A stretch of DNA of 64,000 nt from Amaurobius ferox (taxonomy: Eukaryota; Arthropoda; Arachnida; Araneae; Amaurobiidae): positions 6,437,191-6,501,190 of the forward strand of contig OX578145.1 of NCBI GenBank assembly GCA_951213105.1, in the 5' to 3' direction. Below the pieces are notes generated by a model, which saw only the letters and a program-made list of their open reading frames with translations, searched no databases and was not told the DNA's origin. How positions within the stretch are numbered: the stretch's first letter is position 1; each line of letters begins with the position of its first letter. Positions 23,740-37,348 of this stretch are shown in pieces. The translations under genes were made by a program, and so were the position numbers.

Positions 23740-24657
23740 AAAAAATCGGATGTGGGCAACACATGACTTTCCTTATATAATGTAATGAATTTACTACTTT
23801 TACAGTAAAAAAATGGGTTTTTCTTATAGTAGATACTAATATTCTTTCCAAGACATTGAATTTTCGACAATTAGTCGTCATTTTCATTGATTTAGCTTCA
23901 TTTTTATCCATTTGGCGAGATTTTCGTTATTTGGCAACATTTCAAAAAGTCGCCAAGTTGGCGACATTCCGCCAAATTCGTCGCCAAAATCTCGGCAAGC
24001 GTTATGCACTAAGAAATAGTTATTCTTACAACAGATAAATGACTATTTGCGTTCAAATACAAGAGTATTACTCAGAGTATCTTTTTTCATGAATGGAACG
24101 AGCTAGATTCACGAGAATGATGTCACCCAATTAATCGCATGGTAGTACATATGAAAACTGAACATGTTTCTCAATAGGAAATATTTTTATTTTATATGAC
24201 TTTTTGATATTTTTTTTTAATTGTACAATATCTCGAGAACGGTTCGTGTTAGCGTTCTAAAATTTATGTCAATCGTTTTCTAATGAAAAATTACATAAGA
24301 AATGTCTATTTGCGTAACTTTATTAGTGGTTTTGATTTTTTGACGATTTTTTCAAAATTTCATTCGAAAATTTAGGGGGGGTTCTGAACATTCGATTGCG
24401 TATAAAAACAATAGGCTTCCAGTGTTTACGGATTGTGATTTTTGTGCCAAATTTGGTTCAAATCGGTCCATTCGTTCGTCAGTTATCGTCTCCACAGACC
24501 CAATGACACACACACACACACACACACAGACACAACTTCAAAAATGTTTGATTCGTGATCAGGGGTGCTTGAAACGTGCTCTCCCGTCGAAAACTCGAAT
24601 TCGAATTTTCGAACCCGTCACAATACTTTCCTTATACATTATGTATATAAGGAAAGT
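23740..24657 (+). repeat. RepB dispersed repeat, full-length copy 1
   Basis: About 918 bp from AAAAATCGGATGTGGGCAAC through ACTTTCCTTATATAATG to GTATATAAGGAAAGT. Both ends carry ACTTTCCTTATA in inverted orientation. Internal landmarks are GGCGAGATTTTCG, AATATCTCGAGAACGG, TTAGGGGGGGTTCTGAAC, a (CA)n run (24506-24530) and CGTGATCAGGGGTGCTTGAA. Frames inside are short and not conserved between copies. Confidence 0.88.
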
Positions 24658-25105
24658 AAAAATCGGATGTGGGCAACACATGACGTTCCTTATATAATGC
24701 AATGAATTGACTACTTTAACAGTAAAAACAATAGGTTATTCTTATAGTAGATATATTCTTTCCAAGATATTGAATTTTCATCAATGAGTCGTTATCTTCA
24801 TTGATTTAGCATTATTTTTATCCATTGGGCGAAATTTTCGTTAATATAACAACATTTAAACAAGTCGTCAAGTGGACGACATTCCGCCCAATTCGTCGGC
24901 AAAATCTCGCCAAGCGTTATAGATGGAAAAATAAGTTATTCTGACAGCAGATAAATGACTATTGGCGTTCAAATACAAAAGCATGGCTCAAAGTATCTTT
25001 TTTCATGAATGGAACGATCTAGATCCACGAGAATGATGTCACCCAATGGATCACATAATGTTCCATGTGAAAAGCGAACATGTTTCTCAATAAGAAATAT
25101 ATATT
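24658..25105 (+). repeat. RepB copy 2, left half, interrupted
   Basis: Starts exactly where copy 1 ends, with the same AAAATCGGATGTGGGCAACAC, and follows the consensus to CTCAATAAGAAATATATATTTTT. The continuation expected from copy 1 is found at 27029, so this is the left half of an element split by an insertion. Confidence 0.82.
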
Positions 25106-25110
25106 TTTAC

Positions 25111-26022
25111 TTTCCTTATATACATAATGTATAAGGAAAGTATTGTGACGAGGTGGAAAATTCGAATTCGAGTTTTCGACGGCAGAGCACATTTCAAGCA
25201 CCCGTGATCACGAATCAAACACTTTTGAAGTGATGTCTGTGTGTGTGTGTGTATGAAAGTATGTGTGTGTGTGTGTGTCAGTGAGTCTGTGGAGACGATA
25301 ACTGACGAACGAATGGACCGATTCGAAAGAAATTTGGTACAAAAATCACAATCCGTAAACACTGGAAGCCTATTGTTTTTATACGCAATCGAATGTTCAG
25401 AACCCCCCTAAATTTTCGAGTGAAATTTTGAAAAAATCGTCAAAAAATCAAAACCGCTAATAAAGTTACGCAAATAGATATTTCTTATGTAATTTTTCAT
25501 TAGAAAACATTTGACATAAATTTTAGAACGCTAACATGAACCGTTCTTGAGATATTGCCCATTTTTCAAAAAAATTATCAAAAAGTTATATAAAATAAAA
25601 AAAAATATTTCCTATTGAGAAACATGTTCACTTTCCGTATGTAATACCATGCGATAAATTGGGTGACATCATTCTCGTGGATTTAGCTCGTTCCATTCAT
25701 GAAAAAAGATACTTTGAGTAATAATTTTGTATTTGAACGCCAATACTCATTTATCTGCTGTAAGAATAGCTTATTTCTCCGCCCATAACGCTTGGCGAGA
25801 ATTTGGCAACGACATTTTTAATTGTTGCCAAATTAACAAAAATCTCGCCAAATGGATAAAAATGACGCTAAATCAATGAAAATGACGACTAATTGAAGAA
25901 AATTCAATATCTATCAGAATATAAGTATCTACTATAAGAATAACATTTTTTTTAACTATAAAAGTAGTAAATTTATTGCATTATATAAGGAAAGTCATGT
26001 GTTACCCACATCAGACTTTTTA
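25111..26022 (-). repeat. RepB copy 3, reverse, full length
   Basis: From ACTTTCCTTATATACATAATG (25109) to GGAAAGTCATGTGTTACCCACATCAG (about 26013). It contains a (GT)n run at 25227-25278 in place of the (CA)n of the plus copies. It is part of the block inserted into copy 2/5. Confidence 0.85.
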
Positions 26023-26100
26023 TACTAATTACATAATTGTTTGTTAAACTAAATTTTAATTTGAAACCTTACATATTAAATTTTACATTGCTCGCATATT

Positions 26101-27028
26101 ACTTTCCTTATATTAACAATATTGTATAAGGAAAGTATTGTGACGGGGTCGAAAATTCGAATTCGAGTTTTCGATGGGAGAGCACGTTTCAAGCATCTCT
26201 GATCACGAATCGAACATTTTTGAGCTGATGTCTGTGTGTGTGCGTGTCAGTGAGTCTTTGGAGGCGATAACTGACGAACGAATGGACCGATTCGAATGAA
26301 ATTTGGTGCAAACATTACAATCCGTGAATACTGAAAGCCTATTGCTTTTATAAGCAATTGAGTGTTCAGAACCCCCGTCCCCTAAATTTTCGAGTGAAAT
26401 TTTAAAAAAATCATCAAAAAATCAAAACCTCTAATAAAGTTACGCAAATAGACATTTCTTATGTAATTTTTCATTAGAAAACGATTAACATAAATTTTAG
26501 AACTCTAGCATGAACCGTTCTCGAGATATTGCACATTTTTCAAAACAATTATCAAAAATTTTTATAAAATAAAAAAAAAATATTTGCTATTGAGAAACAT
26601 GTTCACTTTTCATATGTAATACCATGCGAAAAATTTGGTGACATCATTCTCCTATATCTAGCTCGTTCCATTCATGAAAAAAGATACTTTGAGTAATACT
26701 TTTGTATTTGAACGCCAATAGTCATTTATCTATTATAAGAATAAATTATTTCTTCGTCCATAACGCTTGGTGAGACTTTGGCGACGAATTTGGCAGAATG
26801 TCGCTAACTTGGCGACTTTTTAAAATGTTACCAAATCAAAGAAAATCTCGCCAAATGGATAAAAATGACGCTAAATCAATGAAAATAACGACTATTTGAC
26901 GAAAATTCAATATCCTGGAAAAAATATAACTACTATAAAAATAACCTATTTTGTTTTTACTGTAAAAGTTGTAAATACATTGTATTATATAAGGAAAGTC
27001 ATGTGCTGCCCACATCAGATTTTTTTTA
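26101..27028 (-). repeat. RepB copy 4, reverse, full length
   Basis: From ACTTTCCTTATATTAACAATA to AAGTCATGTGCTGCCCACATC. It lies about 80 bp after copy 3 in the same orientation. Differences from copy 3 are scattered substitutions and a shorter (GT)n tract. Confidence 0.85.
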
Positions 27029-27486
27029 TTTTATATAACATTTTGATAATTTTTTTGAAAAATGTGCAATATCTCGAGAACGGTTCATGCTAGCGTTCTA
27101 AAGTTTATGTCAATCGTTTTCTAATGAAAAATGACATAAGAAAAGTTTATTTGCGTAACTTTATTAAAGGTTTTGATTTTTTAATGATTTTTTCAAAATT
27201 TCACTCGAAAATTTAGGGGGGTTCTGAACATTCGATTGCGTATAAAAACAATAGGCTTCCAGTATTCACGGATTGTGATTTTTGTACCAAATTTCATTCG
27301 AATGGGTCCATTCATTCGTCAGTTATAGTCTCCACAGACTCACTGACACACATACACACACAGCTCAAAAATCTTTTATTCGTGATCAGGGATGCTTGAA
27401 ACGTGCTCTCCCATCGGAAACTCGAGTTCGAATTTTCGACCCCGTCACAATACGTTCCTTATACATTATGTATATAAGGAAAGTAA
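27029..27486 (+). repeat. RepB copy 5, right half of the interrupted element
   Basis: Starts TTATTTTATATAACATTTTG, follows the right half of copy 1 through AATATCTCGAGAACGG and TTAGGGGGGTTCTGAAC, and ends GTATATAAGGAAAGT. Together with 24658-25105 it makes one complete RepB. Confidence 0.82.
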
Positions 27487-27681
27487 TAAATTGAATTCAA
27501 ATGATCTTTACAGCAGTTGCTGCATGTTATGAAATAAAGGTGTTTAAAAGAAAATGCAGCAAAACAGATGAGGGAAGGGAATTTCGTGCACCGTAAATGG
27601 GTTCAAAAGATGGATCGTGTCACTCACATTTTAAAAAGAAATATTTTTGAGATAAACTCTCACTGCAAATTTAAACAGAAA

Positions 27682-28610
27682 ACAAGAAAGGTCAATCATG
27701 CATAAAGCATTGATTATAAAACACTTTCCAACTGAAATGCAAAATGCGATATATTCAGCGGTGATATTTTTTAAATTATCACAAAATTACTATAATTTAT
27801 TTTATTTGAAAACTTAAAACTTCATCGAAAAAAATGAACTTTATTCAAGTGACGTCATCGAAATATAAATCGTCTGGTTCTTTATGTAAAATAAGTGAAT
27901 ATTTCATTCATACACTTTTATTCCAGACTCCAGAGTCCAATCATTTTGCATAAAAAAAATTCAGCCATTCTTATACAACTCATCTTTACAATCGCTTGTT
28001 TACATTCTGCATCCATTAAAATGAGATTAAAAATATTGTAATTGTTTTGGCGCGGAATATAGATACACAAAAATTACGCAAAAATAAAGCGTTTTTAGGA
28101 CGAATGCAACACAAAATATAAATTTAAAAGAACTTTAAAAATTCCGATTTTTATTTTGAGAAAAAAAAAATGGATGCCCTATTTTATTTTGAAGTGGGTC
28201 ATGTGATCTCTTCCTATTATAGGGGCGTCATTATTATTTTAATTTTTATTCATAAAACTACCGAGCCTATTTTGCTGAAATTGTTTTTATATATTTTATG
28301 GGATCATTTAAATATTTCCCAAAACTTTCGAAGTCATTTGTGAATCATTTGTGCGGTTCGCTTAAAAAATGTTTGAAAAATGCGGTCCTATATAGGGTTC
28401 GATGTATTTTATTTTTTCAACCCGAGTTCAACCCAAACCTAATTAGGTGATATTCTTCATTTACATTCCCATAGGTCCCACAGACCGTCTCAATCACATA
28501 CTCAAATTTCATTTTGATGACGTCATTTTTACGGCAGTGATCGTACGTAACGGACAGACAAAATGAACTAAGTCACAAACACCTTTCAACTGTGTTGTAA
28601 AAGTGTTAAA
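27682..28610 (-). repeat. RepA dispersed repeat, reverse copy
   Basis: Tail first: GGTCAATCATGCATAAAGCATTG then AACACTTTCCAACTG; head last: GGTCCCACAGACCGTC, then ACACCTTTCAACTGTGTTGTAAAAGTGTT, an imperfect hairpin. About 930 bp with no coding capacity. It lacks the CTGTATCCAT palindrome seen at 8126 and 59471. Confidence 0.88.
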
Positions 28611-31600
28611 AAAGATATATAATAATTACATATATAGAGAATATAAAGAGAATTCCATAGCATAGCAAATGGACCCATTTACCATAAGGCAACAAAATTA
28701 TTTTTAATCCATGTATGTCTCTACATATTTTAAAATGTTAAACCACTCCTAAAAAATTATTAAAATCATATATTACGTGTGCCTTTAGAAAATGTACAAG
28801 GGCCTTCAAGGGGTGTTTAGAGGAAAAGGGTTATCGTAATATGACATTCGATAAAACTTCTTTTAAAGAATTCCATTCAATATTTTTTTTATGAGGGTTG
28901 ATTTTCTACGCCATTTTATTTAGGCATTGCACCCACACTCATTGTTTAGATGACGTCATCCACTCAAACTCTGAAAATATGAAATTGTGTAGAACACATA
29001 TCTTAGAAAAATTTAAAAAAAAAAAAAAAAAAAATGAAATGCAGGGACGGGCTGAAAAGAGACGCCGCTGAGTCCGGCCAGGGCAGACAGATTCTGTTTA
29101 TTTGAACTTGTTATGGAACTTGATTAACTGTAACCGCAGCCAACTTGAAAAGATGGATGATGGGGACGAAAGAAATGAGTCACTATCGCGCGGAGACAAA
29201 TGACACCATTTTTGGGAAATAAAAGAAAATGTGAATTGCAAACAGTGTGTTTGTTCTCCGGATGGCGTAAACCGATTTGAGCGGTCATGAATGGTGTTTC
29301 GTTAAGGCGGAGATGCTGCATCAGCTCTTGAAATGGGAGATTATTTGGAAGGACTGCATCTCTTTCTGTATCTAGAAATGTATAACTGTTGATCTCATTG
29401 TGAAAGTAGTTTATGAACTTTAATTTAATGTTAATAAAGCAATCCGAAACGATTCATCGGCGAATTTATTGCGAGCAAAAGACTCTCATGCACACGGCCG
29501 CATTACACTCTTCGGATGAGCTGGACGTCCCAAGTAATCAGAAAAAGTGTTACACCTTTTCTGCATAAAAACGCTTACACTGAGAATTTATTTTGCTTCA
29601 TTTGCAAATCTCATTTCTACAAAGACGTTTACATTTCAATACGTTCTACTCTTAAAAGAATATTGAAACCAAGGAACAGAGACACTTATTAGGCAACTCA
29701 GTTACTTTACACCTTACTTTACGCAGTTACTTTACGCAGTTACCTTACACCTTTCTGGTAGGTCGGACGGTCTGGGTCTCAACAACAACAACTTATTAGG
29801 CAACTCATTTCACTAAAACTATATAAAGAGAATCTGTGCCCTCATGACGATGCATGCTAGAAAACCATACACCAAGAAAGAAATCAAGAACATAAAATGC
29901 CTTCGCATTTAAAATAAAATAAAAAAAAAGCAAATCTCAATTAAATTACAAATTCTTAATGGCGCCCCGGAACTATCTGAAGTCGCCAATTATGCAGTGG
30001 CGACATTTTACAAGTATGTCCCAAAATTTCGCCCGTATTGTGTCAAATCAGAAAAAATAGCTACTTTTTTATATATAAATATATAGGGGGCTCGACTAAG
30101 GCTCAGCATAGAGCCCTTAAATGGTTGAGTCGCCACATAAAAGGGGAATTTCCCATTCTAAGTTTGGTGAAAAAACAAAAGGTTTCATTTTCCACGAAGA
30201 AGGTTGCTACCTTTTGAAACCTGTTTCAACATTGAATCGACTGTTTAAGACTGTTACTAACGACCCGTTTTCATTTTCAGATTATTGAAGACATTTTTGA
30301 ATAATTACAAAATTGAATGAGACAGACGCGTGTGTCTCGTTAGCGGTAACCATAATTAAAGCAAAGTGTTTTAATTTTCTCTCCTGTGGGTGGTCTAATC
30401 CAAGCAGGGCCGGCTTAAGGCACCAGCAAAACAAGCACTTGCTTGGGGCGGCACATTTTAAGGGCGGCATTTTAGTCAACAAGATATTACATACAAAAAA
30501 ATTCTGGGGCGCGTGTAACCGTATTTACAAATCCAGTTGTATGAGCTAAAAAATAAAACAAAACACTGAATAAATGTTAAAAATTTGTGCCCAGATAAAA
30601 GAGTGAAAACGGCTATCATGCATTCTCCCCTTGGAAAAAGAGGACCAGAGGGCAAAAATGGGATGGCTTCCAGTATGTCACCCCAATCGTTTATCTTGCA
30701 ACGCAAGTAACCGCTAATTACTTTAGAGCACCGGGAGTCCAGTACAACTATCAACAGCACGTCTAGGGCGGCATATTAACCATTATCTGTGAACTGAAAA
30801 AGCTTTTAAGTGAAACTGGTTTTTGTTAACTATTCCATGAAAAAATCCGATCAGAGAGGGCACATTGCTTGAAACGATGGGGTTCCTTCCTTCGAGGTGT
30901 AATACTAGCTCTTTGGTTAATCCCAGAATTGCCGTGCCAGGTTATCCATCCTTGTTAATTATTCTTCTACTCTTCAAATCCGGAAATCATCTTCCCCATC
31001 ACTCAGACACATAAATAAAGGACTTCTTTCACATCTATGCCAAAACAGGTGTCCACATTGGAAGTAATTAGAACACTGGACAATGACAGGTCTCAAAAGA
31101 CATCTTTGAAATATCGGTGAACCATTGTAGAATTTATGGTACATACACACCCCAAGCAATCCCATCGGCTATGAAACATGTGTTTATCAATCATTTTGTT
31201 CTGCGTGAGATTTGTTCTGGGTTGAATCAGTTTAGTCGTACGTTTCGGTGAGAAAGTCAAATGTCATTTTTCTTGCAGTTGAACTTGACATTATCTAAAA
31301 TATTCAGCTCTAATATTTTGTGTAATTATAAAATATAAGGTAAGTAAGACATAATTATTTTATGATTGTTTAAATTTGTTTCTATTAACGTATAACATGG
31401 TAGATCCTCATCAAGGGGATCAATATTATTCTAAATTCCAGGTGTAAAATAGGTATAGTCCTTAATTTAAAGACCGTAATAGTTTTCATTATAACAATTT
31501 ATATACAGTATTTAGTTGAGTCACCTTTTAGCTAAAAGGTATTTTAAATGTTTCACACGGATCAGTATAATACTGTTTGTTTGCTCTTAGGTTGTTATAC

Positions 31601-31959
31601 TAAATTTAGCTCCTTGAAAGTTCTTAGAAATTGTTTCCTCGTTTTGCTCAATTTTTAGATTTCTTTTTCTATGTGCGTTTTCCCTACCTAATACTGTATT
31701 TATTCTTTCTTAAAATAAAAATATGTGTTGATATTAATTATGCTATTTACGGGAAATTTTTACTTTTTCGAATTATTCAAATTTTTAGTTATCAGGATTT
31801 CAGCTAAAGCTTCGTTTAATTTAAAAAGTAACTATTGTGATTTGAATGAGGTAATTTTTTAAACAATGACCATATTCAACAGATTCACATCTTACCGCTT
31901 TAAAACCCTTGTTATCTTATAAACTCGAAAACTATAAACGAATTATATCGGATCATAAA
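28611..31959. other. No recognisable gene; short SINE tail and repeat scraps
   Basis: A SINE 3' end lies at 29700-29785 (TTACTTTACACC, GGTCGGACGGTCTGGGTC). A scrap with GGGCCGGCTTAAGGC and CTTGGGGCGGCA (30401-30470) is repeated in reverse near 46980-47040. Overlapping opposite-strand frames at 30282-30760 have no recognisable product. Sequence up to 31959 is AT-rich flank of the palindromic element. Confidence 0.5.
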
Positions 31960-31965
31960 AATATC
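31960..31965. repeat. Target-site duplication AATATC, left
   Basis: Six bases directly before the left terminus are repeated directly after the right terminus (44393-44398). A 6-bp duplication is typical of Polinton/Maverick integration. Confidence 0.9.
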
Positions 31966-32001
31966 AGTAGGGAATAGTAGGGGGTTCTGGCTCACGCGGT
32001 G

Positions 32002-32055
32002 CTATACTTTAACATGGGGAAATTGCGGTGCTAGTTCTCCCATGTTAAAGCATAG
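32002..32055. repeat. Subterminal hairpin, left end
   Basis: CTATACTTTAACATGGG and CCCATGTTAAAGCATAG form a 17-bp stem with one mismatch-like pair and a 20-base loop, 36 bp inside the terminus. It is the mirror of 44303-44356. Palindromes beside the ends of linear replicons often serve as origins or protein-binding sites; its role here is inferred. Confidence 0.85.
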
Positions 32056-32169
32056 GCGCACCTCATGAGCAGGGGTGGAGCTTCCACCAGCACGTGACGT
32101 TCCATGATGTCAGTCAAAGGTTAGGATGGATCAGATGATTTTTTTTTCTTTTTCTTTTTTTTTTAAGTG

Positions 32170-32760
32170 TTAATGTTTTAAAAATTTCGTAAAGTTTTTT
32201 TTTTTCCTATATTTTTTCGCAAATGTAAGTTTTCTACTTTTGTAATATTTTTTTTAAAAAAAAATGTGGTAATGGGAAAAATTAACATTTTGTTAAAATG
32301 TTCCAAAACCGTAAAAAAGTAACAAAAAATGTGGTAATGGGCAAAATTAACATTTTGCACCTTTTTTTTGAAAATGTTAATTTCTCTATGGGAATTAACA
32401 TGGGTTTTCACACTTTTGTCATTTTTTTTCAAAAAATGTGGTAATGGGAAAAATTAACTTTTTGCACAAAATGTCTCAAAAACGTAAAAAAGTAACAAAA
32501 AATGTGGTAATGGGCAAAATTAACATTTTGCGATTTTTTTTCAAAATGCCAATTTCTCTATGGGAATTAACATGGGTTTTCTCACTTTTGTAATTTTTTT
32601 ACAAAAAAATGTGCGTTTTTACAAAAATGTCACTAAAAATGTGGTAATGGGCAAAATTAACATTTCGCACAAAATGTTGCAAAAACGTAAAAAAACAACA
32701 AAAATGTGTGTTTTTTACAAAAATGTGATAAAAAAGCGAGTTTTCAAAGTAGCAGAATCG
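32170..32760. repeat. Tandem array AATGTGGTAATGGGCAAAATTAAC, left arm
   Basis: GTGGTAATGGG(A/C)AAAATTAAC recurs at least five times. A longer unit containing CTATGGGAATTAACATGGG occurs twice about 172 bp apart. The strand in sense with the neighbouring polymerase gene is T-rich. The 84-codon frame at 32178-32432 lies inside the array and is not treated as a gene. Confidence 0.85.
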
Positions 32761-33099
32761 CGTGAATTGGTGTTTTAAAGTAGCAGAATCTCGGGAATTT
32801 CGGGAATCTCGGGAATCTCGGGAATTGGGTGTATGGGAATCTCGAGAATCTCGGAGGGTTTAAGGGGTGTGTTTCCTCAACCATTCCGGTCTTGGAGTTC
32901 AAATATTTCAATAAATATTCCCAAAATTAAATATTTTTAAATAATAGCAGATACTTGTTTTCAACAATCTAAATGGGATAAGGTCTCTTTCATAAATTAG
33001 GTGTTGTTAGAAATATATATATTTTTTTAAATTGTGGTCCCACCTCCACCCGGTGTATAGGATACACCGCCACAATTCAATCTAGCATGGTCTGCTCAT

Positions 33100-36000
33100 T
33101 TAAATTTGATAATGACCGTATGCTAGGCTCTTGATACCATCCTTCAAGATATGACGCTTATCATCATAGGGGGATAAGCCCATTTTAATTTGCTTCACAG
33201 TATACATCTGATGGTCTTTACTTGCAATTTTAAATTGCTCCACTCTATTATATCTTCGCCTTGTTAGGCAATTATAATAATCTTCATGATGGATGTGTTT
33301 TTTTACAACATTCTTATTAACACCTTTAGCAGTCTTTTTATCCGTAAAGGGTGTTTTTAGGCTATACATTTTCGATCTTAGGCCTACAAATTCCACGGCA
33401 GGAGTTCCATTCAACTCGTCTTTCATTTTTCCAATCCTTTTTTTATTCTTATTGGAATGGAGTGGATGTGTTGGAGGATAATCCGAAAAGTCAAAATAGT
33501 CTTCATAACTTTCAAAATCTTTGTAAATATCCTCTGTTTCAATTTCATAGCACAGGGAATCGGTGTCTGTGAAAAGCAATTCGGCTCGGCTTCCATACAT
33601 CTTCTTAATAAAATCATAATGAAACTCATACATAAGTGTTTTACTCAAGTCCAGTACTGAAAATCCTGCATAGATGGGTCTATTCAGTTTCAAATGAGTC
33701 TTATGCATATGAACTGCTACCAGATCTTCATTAAATATTTTGAAGGAGTGTAAGGCTGGTGATGCAAGTAATTTTTTCAGTCTCTTCTCAGTCTGTACTA
33801 GCTTAACATCCATTCTTTTTCTCAAATTTTCCATAGTTTTTCCAAACACTGCGTTATTCATAAGTTTGAACAGATCTTTTTCAAAGGAATTTTTTGCTTT
33901 CATTCTCTTCTCAGTGTTAAATTGTACATAGGGCTTCAACCAGGGCTCTTGCTTAAAAGTTAATACTCGATGGATTTTCACAAGTTTCATCCCTAGCTTC
34001 ATATACTGCTTTAAATTTCTATAATGCAGAACATATTTAACCTTATGATTCAAATTAGGTGTTAATTTGATCTGGTCCTTGCATATTTTCAAATTCATTT
34101 CTTCAGATAAATTCCGGCTATACTCCGAAATCAGAGATGGGGTGATATGAACTCTTTCGGGTGCTAGAGGATAATCATTATGCTTATCATGCAAATCATG
34201 GGGATAGTCTATATCCACTTCGATAATATATCCCACAGGTGAGTCATCTTCAACAGCAAGTGGATTAAAGTTCTGAATGTCTTGAGAATCAAGCCATCTA
34301 AAATCCGATACAGGGAGTGCTTGGCTTAGAGCCCACCCATATAGATTATTAGCATCCAGGTACATTATATATTTGCTAGGTTTCGTAGAATCAAAATGTT
34401 CCAAATACTTGTTATTAGCCTGACTAAGGCGTTTACTAATAACACTAATACCGCCTCTTATACCTTCTTCTAAAAATAAGTACATATCAGGATCTGTAAT
34501 CAGTTCTAATGATACTCCACTAGTCTTCAAGGCTGCATTCCAGGCAAGAGATGGTAATGTTAAACAGTGGGCAGCATCTATTCCATAATAATTCAATGTC
34601 AAATCACGGAAATTCTCAAAAATGTCCGCTAATAGAAGAATATCAGTTTTTATGTACAAGTCATGATATTCCCCCATATTCTTTATCTTTAAAGATGTCC
34701 AAACATGTTGAGCATAGGCATAGGCATCATCAGAGATCTCCTCTCGATTTAAATCATCAAAGAAGGCCTCTTTAGAGGGTAAGCTCGTTTCTTCAAACTT
34801 GGTAGCACAATCCATATAAGAATAGGGGTAAACACCCTTTCTAGTCACTAAATCCACTTGATCACTTGTAAAATGTTCTTGGGTGATATGAAACTGATTG
34901 GATTCCAAACTAGAACTTAGTTTCTCAATAGAGGCAGGTAAGAATTGAAGAGAATCTATAAACTGTAAACTTCCTAGGCTGAATGTAATATATTGCTGCA
35001 TATTGCTACTGATGCATTCAATCCTCTTTCCTTTAAATTCACCGATCCCCTGCATAATTAAATGTCCATCATACCCCTTTAAATTATGAAACACAACGGG
35101 TATGCGTCGTCTTATCTTGTAATTCAGATTACAATTAGGATGGGCTGCACCTCTGTACTTGGAAGTTAAGTGGCAATGGTCTCTCACACGCTTTTCTCCT
35201 AAAGCCTTGTTACAAATATGGCAGAGAGTAGCATTTTCAAAGTTTTCACGATCTTCAGCAGTAAAATTCATTTTCATATTTTCTCTCAGTAGTCTCTGAA
35301 TCTCTTCTTCTTCTTGAATAAGGGCTTTCAAAAAATGATGAATCACATCTTCACCCCTATAGATAACAGGTCCTTTAAAGGTTTTTCCATCAGGTCCAAT
35401 AATAATATAGGCAAAACCACAAGGAACATGATGAGATAAGATACTCTCATGTGAAACAGAAGGGGTATTCTCACATAGTTCCACTTTCATTAGAAAAGAC
35501 TCAAAGTCTGCGTATACCACAAATGGTACACGCATTTGCATGTAAATACTTTGAAATTTCAAAATCTTGTCATTGTCACTGGGAAACTCCACTCTCTGTA
35601 GGCCATATTGGCTACATAATTCAATATGCTTCTTTAAACGAGCTTCAGATGAAAATCGTTGTAAACAGTAGTCACAAAAATATTGCTTCTCTTTATGTTT
35701 TCTTATACTGTATAAAAGTCTGCTCATACTTCTAATACAACAGTAATGAGACTGCTCATCATTACTAATAAGCAGTAAATTACAGTGTTGTTCTCGTCTA
35801 TTAGATGATATATAGAGCGGAAACACCTTCTTATCTTCATATCCAAAGACACTCAGGCTCACATTATTATTATTTCGCTCAAATAATTTAACTTGGTGTA
35901 AAGGAGTGGGAAACTCGATTCCATCCAGATTCAACTTGCATTCATGCTCGGTATATTTGCTGACACGAGATGCATTCTTATAAACTGGATAAAGTTCTGC

Positions 36001-37247
36001 TAAGATGGACCACATAAAACATTTCTGATCACTATTTTCCACATTAATAATAGCTTTCTTGGCTAATAATTCTTTAGGTAGCGGGATATAGCTTGAAGCA
36101 GCCAGAGGATCATATGTCCCAACATCAATCATGAGTTCCTCGATTCTCTCTAAGACCCAACCGCTACCACGGCCTTCATAGGTTTCGAACGATGTTAACA
36201 CTTTTGCAAAGGCAGTATCCATATTAGAATCCAAATCTTCTTCTGTAATGTTTTTCATACAAGAACTTCTGAAATAGTTTATACAGTATTCCTGTTCTCC
36301 TTCAGATCGGAAACGAGTAAAACGACAACATACATTTATGTACCATATAATACTACGTTTCAAAGCAATTTCCTTTAGCACTACTTGTTTTATCTCAATT
36401 CTATGAGAATCCAAAAAGGTAAGTAAATCTTTTTCAGCATGACCAGCAATTTTATAAACAGTCACAGTACCGTTTAAAGCCTGTTTGCAGGGTTTCTTAG
36501 TCGCCTTCTTCTTCTTTTTATTCATACACGGAACATCTAATCTTTTTCTTTTAGTGCCTCGCATAGGCTTATCACCATGAATTGGCCGCTCATGAATCTT
36601 CTCATGACGTATCAGATCATCTTTTCTTACAAAAGCCGCCTTACACAATTCACATATGTAATCCTTCTTTCCATCATGAATCCTCATATGGCGCACTAAG
36701 CTTCGTTTTGCCATGAAGCTCTTCGTACAAGTCGGACACGCCTGTAAAAAATAAAATGCAAGACTTTAGTATAACCACGCTATTCTCGGTAACAATGTAA
36801 TACATTTCAGATGTATATAAATATATCATTACATATGTATATAAAGTAATTGCTAATCCATTATACTACCCCCATTAGAAATAATAAAATTCCTGAATTA
36901 AAGAATATATCCATATAAGAATATATCCATACAAGACATTTCATGCAAGATCCCCAAGACATTTCATTAAATTCATAAAAACACTCATTAAAAAAGTTGT
37001 TACGCATCATAAAAATACAAAGTTTAATAAAATGAGAGAATAAAATCACATTAAAACAAGTACTTACATGTCCAATCCTGTTCAAAGAGGGTGCATTACG
37101 CACGTCAGTAACGGTAGGGATAGTACCTCCGATATTACTTTCTAAGGCAAACATACTCGCAGAAGAACTTGAAACGCGTCTTAACAACACGAAATCCACA
37201 GCAGAAATGATAAAATCGCTGCTTAAAGACCACCTACACCCATTCAT
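33100..37247 (-). CDS. Family-B DNA polymerase with N-terminal C2H2 fingers, left-arm copy
   Basis: I read this as complement(join(33100..36741, 37068..37247)), 1273 residues, intron 326 bp, phase 0. Its protein is identical to the right-arm copy, where the motifs are given. It points to the left end of the element and stops about 1.1 kb from the terminus. Since both copies sit in near-identical arms, neither can be called the original. Both frames being intact is consistent with recent origin or continuing gene conversion between the arms. The start is the first ATG of the exon that precedes the finger exon. An internal ATG (37158-37160 on the minus strand) is an alternative. Confidence 0.9.
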
Positions 37248-37278
37248 AAAAAAAAATAGTTCTTGGTGTATCCTTCCA

Positions 37279-37348
37279 CCAAGGTCACCCCAAGGTTATC
37301 TCTAAAGAGTTCTTCGTGTATCCATCCGCCAAGGTCATGTCAAGGTCA
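37279..37348 (-). promoter_or_regulatory. Three CAAGGTCA-type sites upstream of left-arm polymerase
   Basis: Mirror of 39010-39079. Three copies of YCAAGGTCA/TGACCTTGR with a CACGTG E-box at the far end, 32-101 bp before the exon-1 ATG. The words match monomeric nuclear-receptor sites (FTZ-F1/ERR type). Function is inferred from motif alone. Confidence 0.35.

Noticed and set aside
24506..24530. CA-repeat peptides (THTHTH) in short frames
   Set aside because: They come from microsatellites inside RepB copies and change length between copies.
32178..32432. 84-codon lysine-rich frame (mirror 43926-44180)
   Set aside because: It sits inside the AT-rich tandem array; composition explains the open frame.
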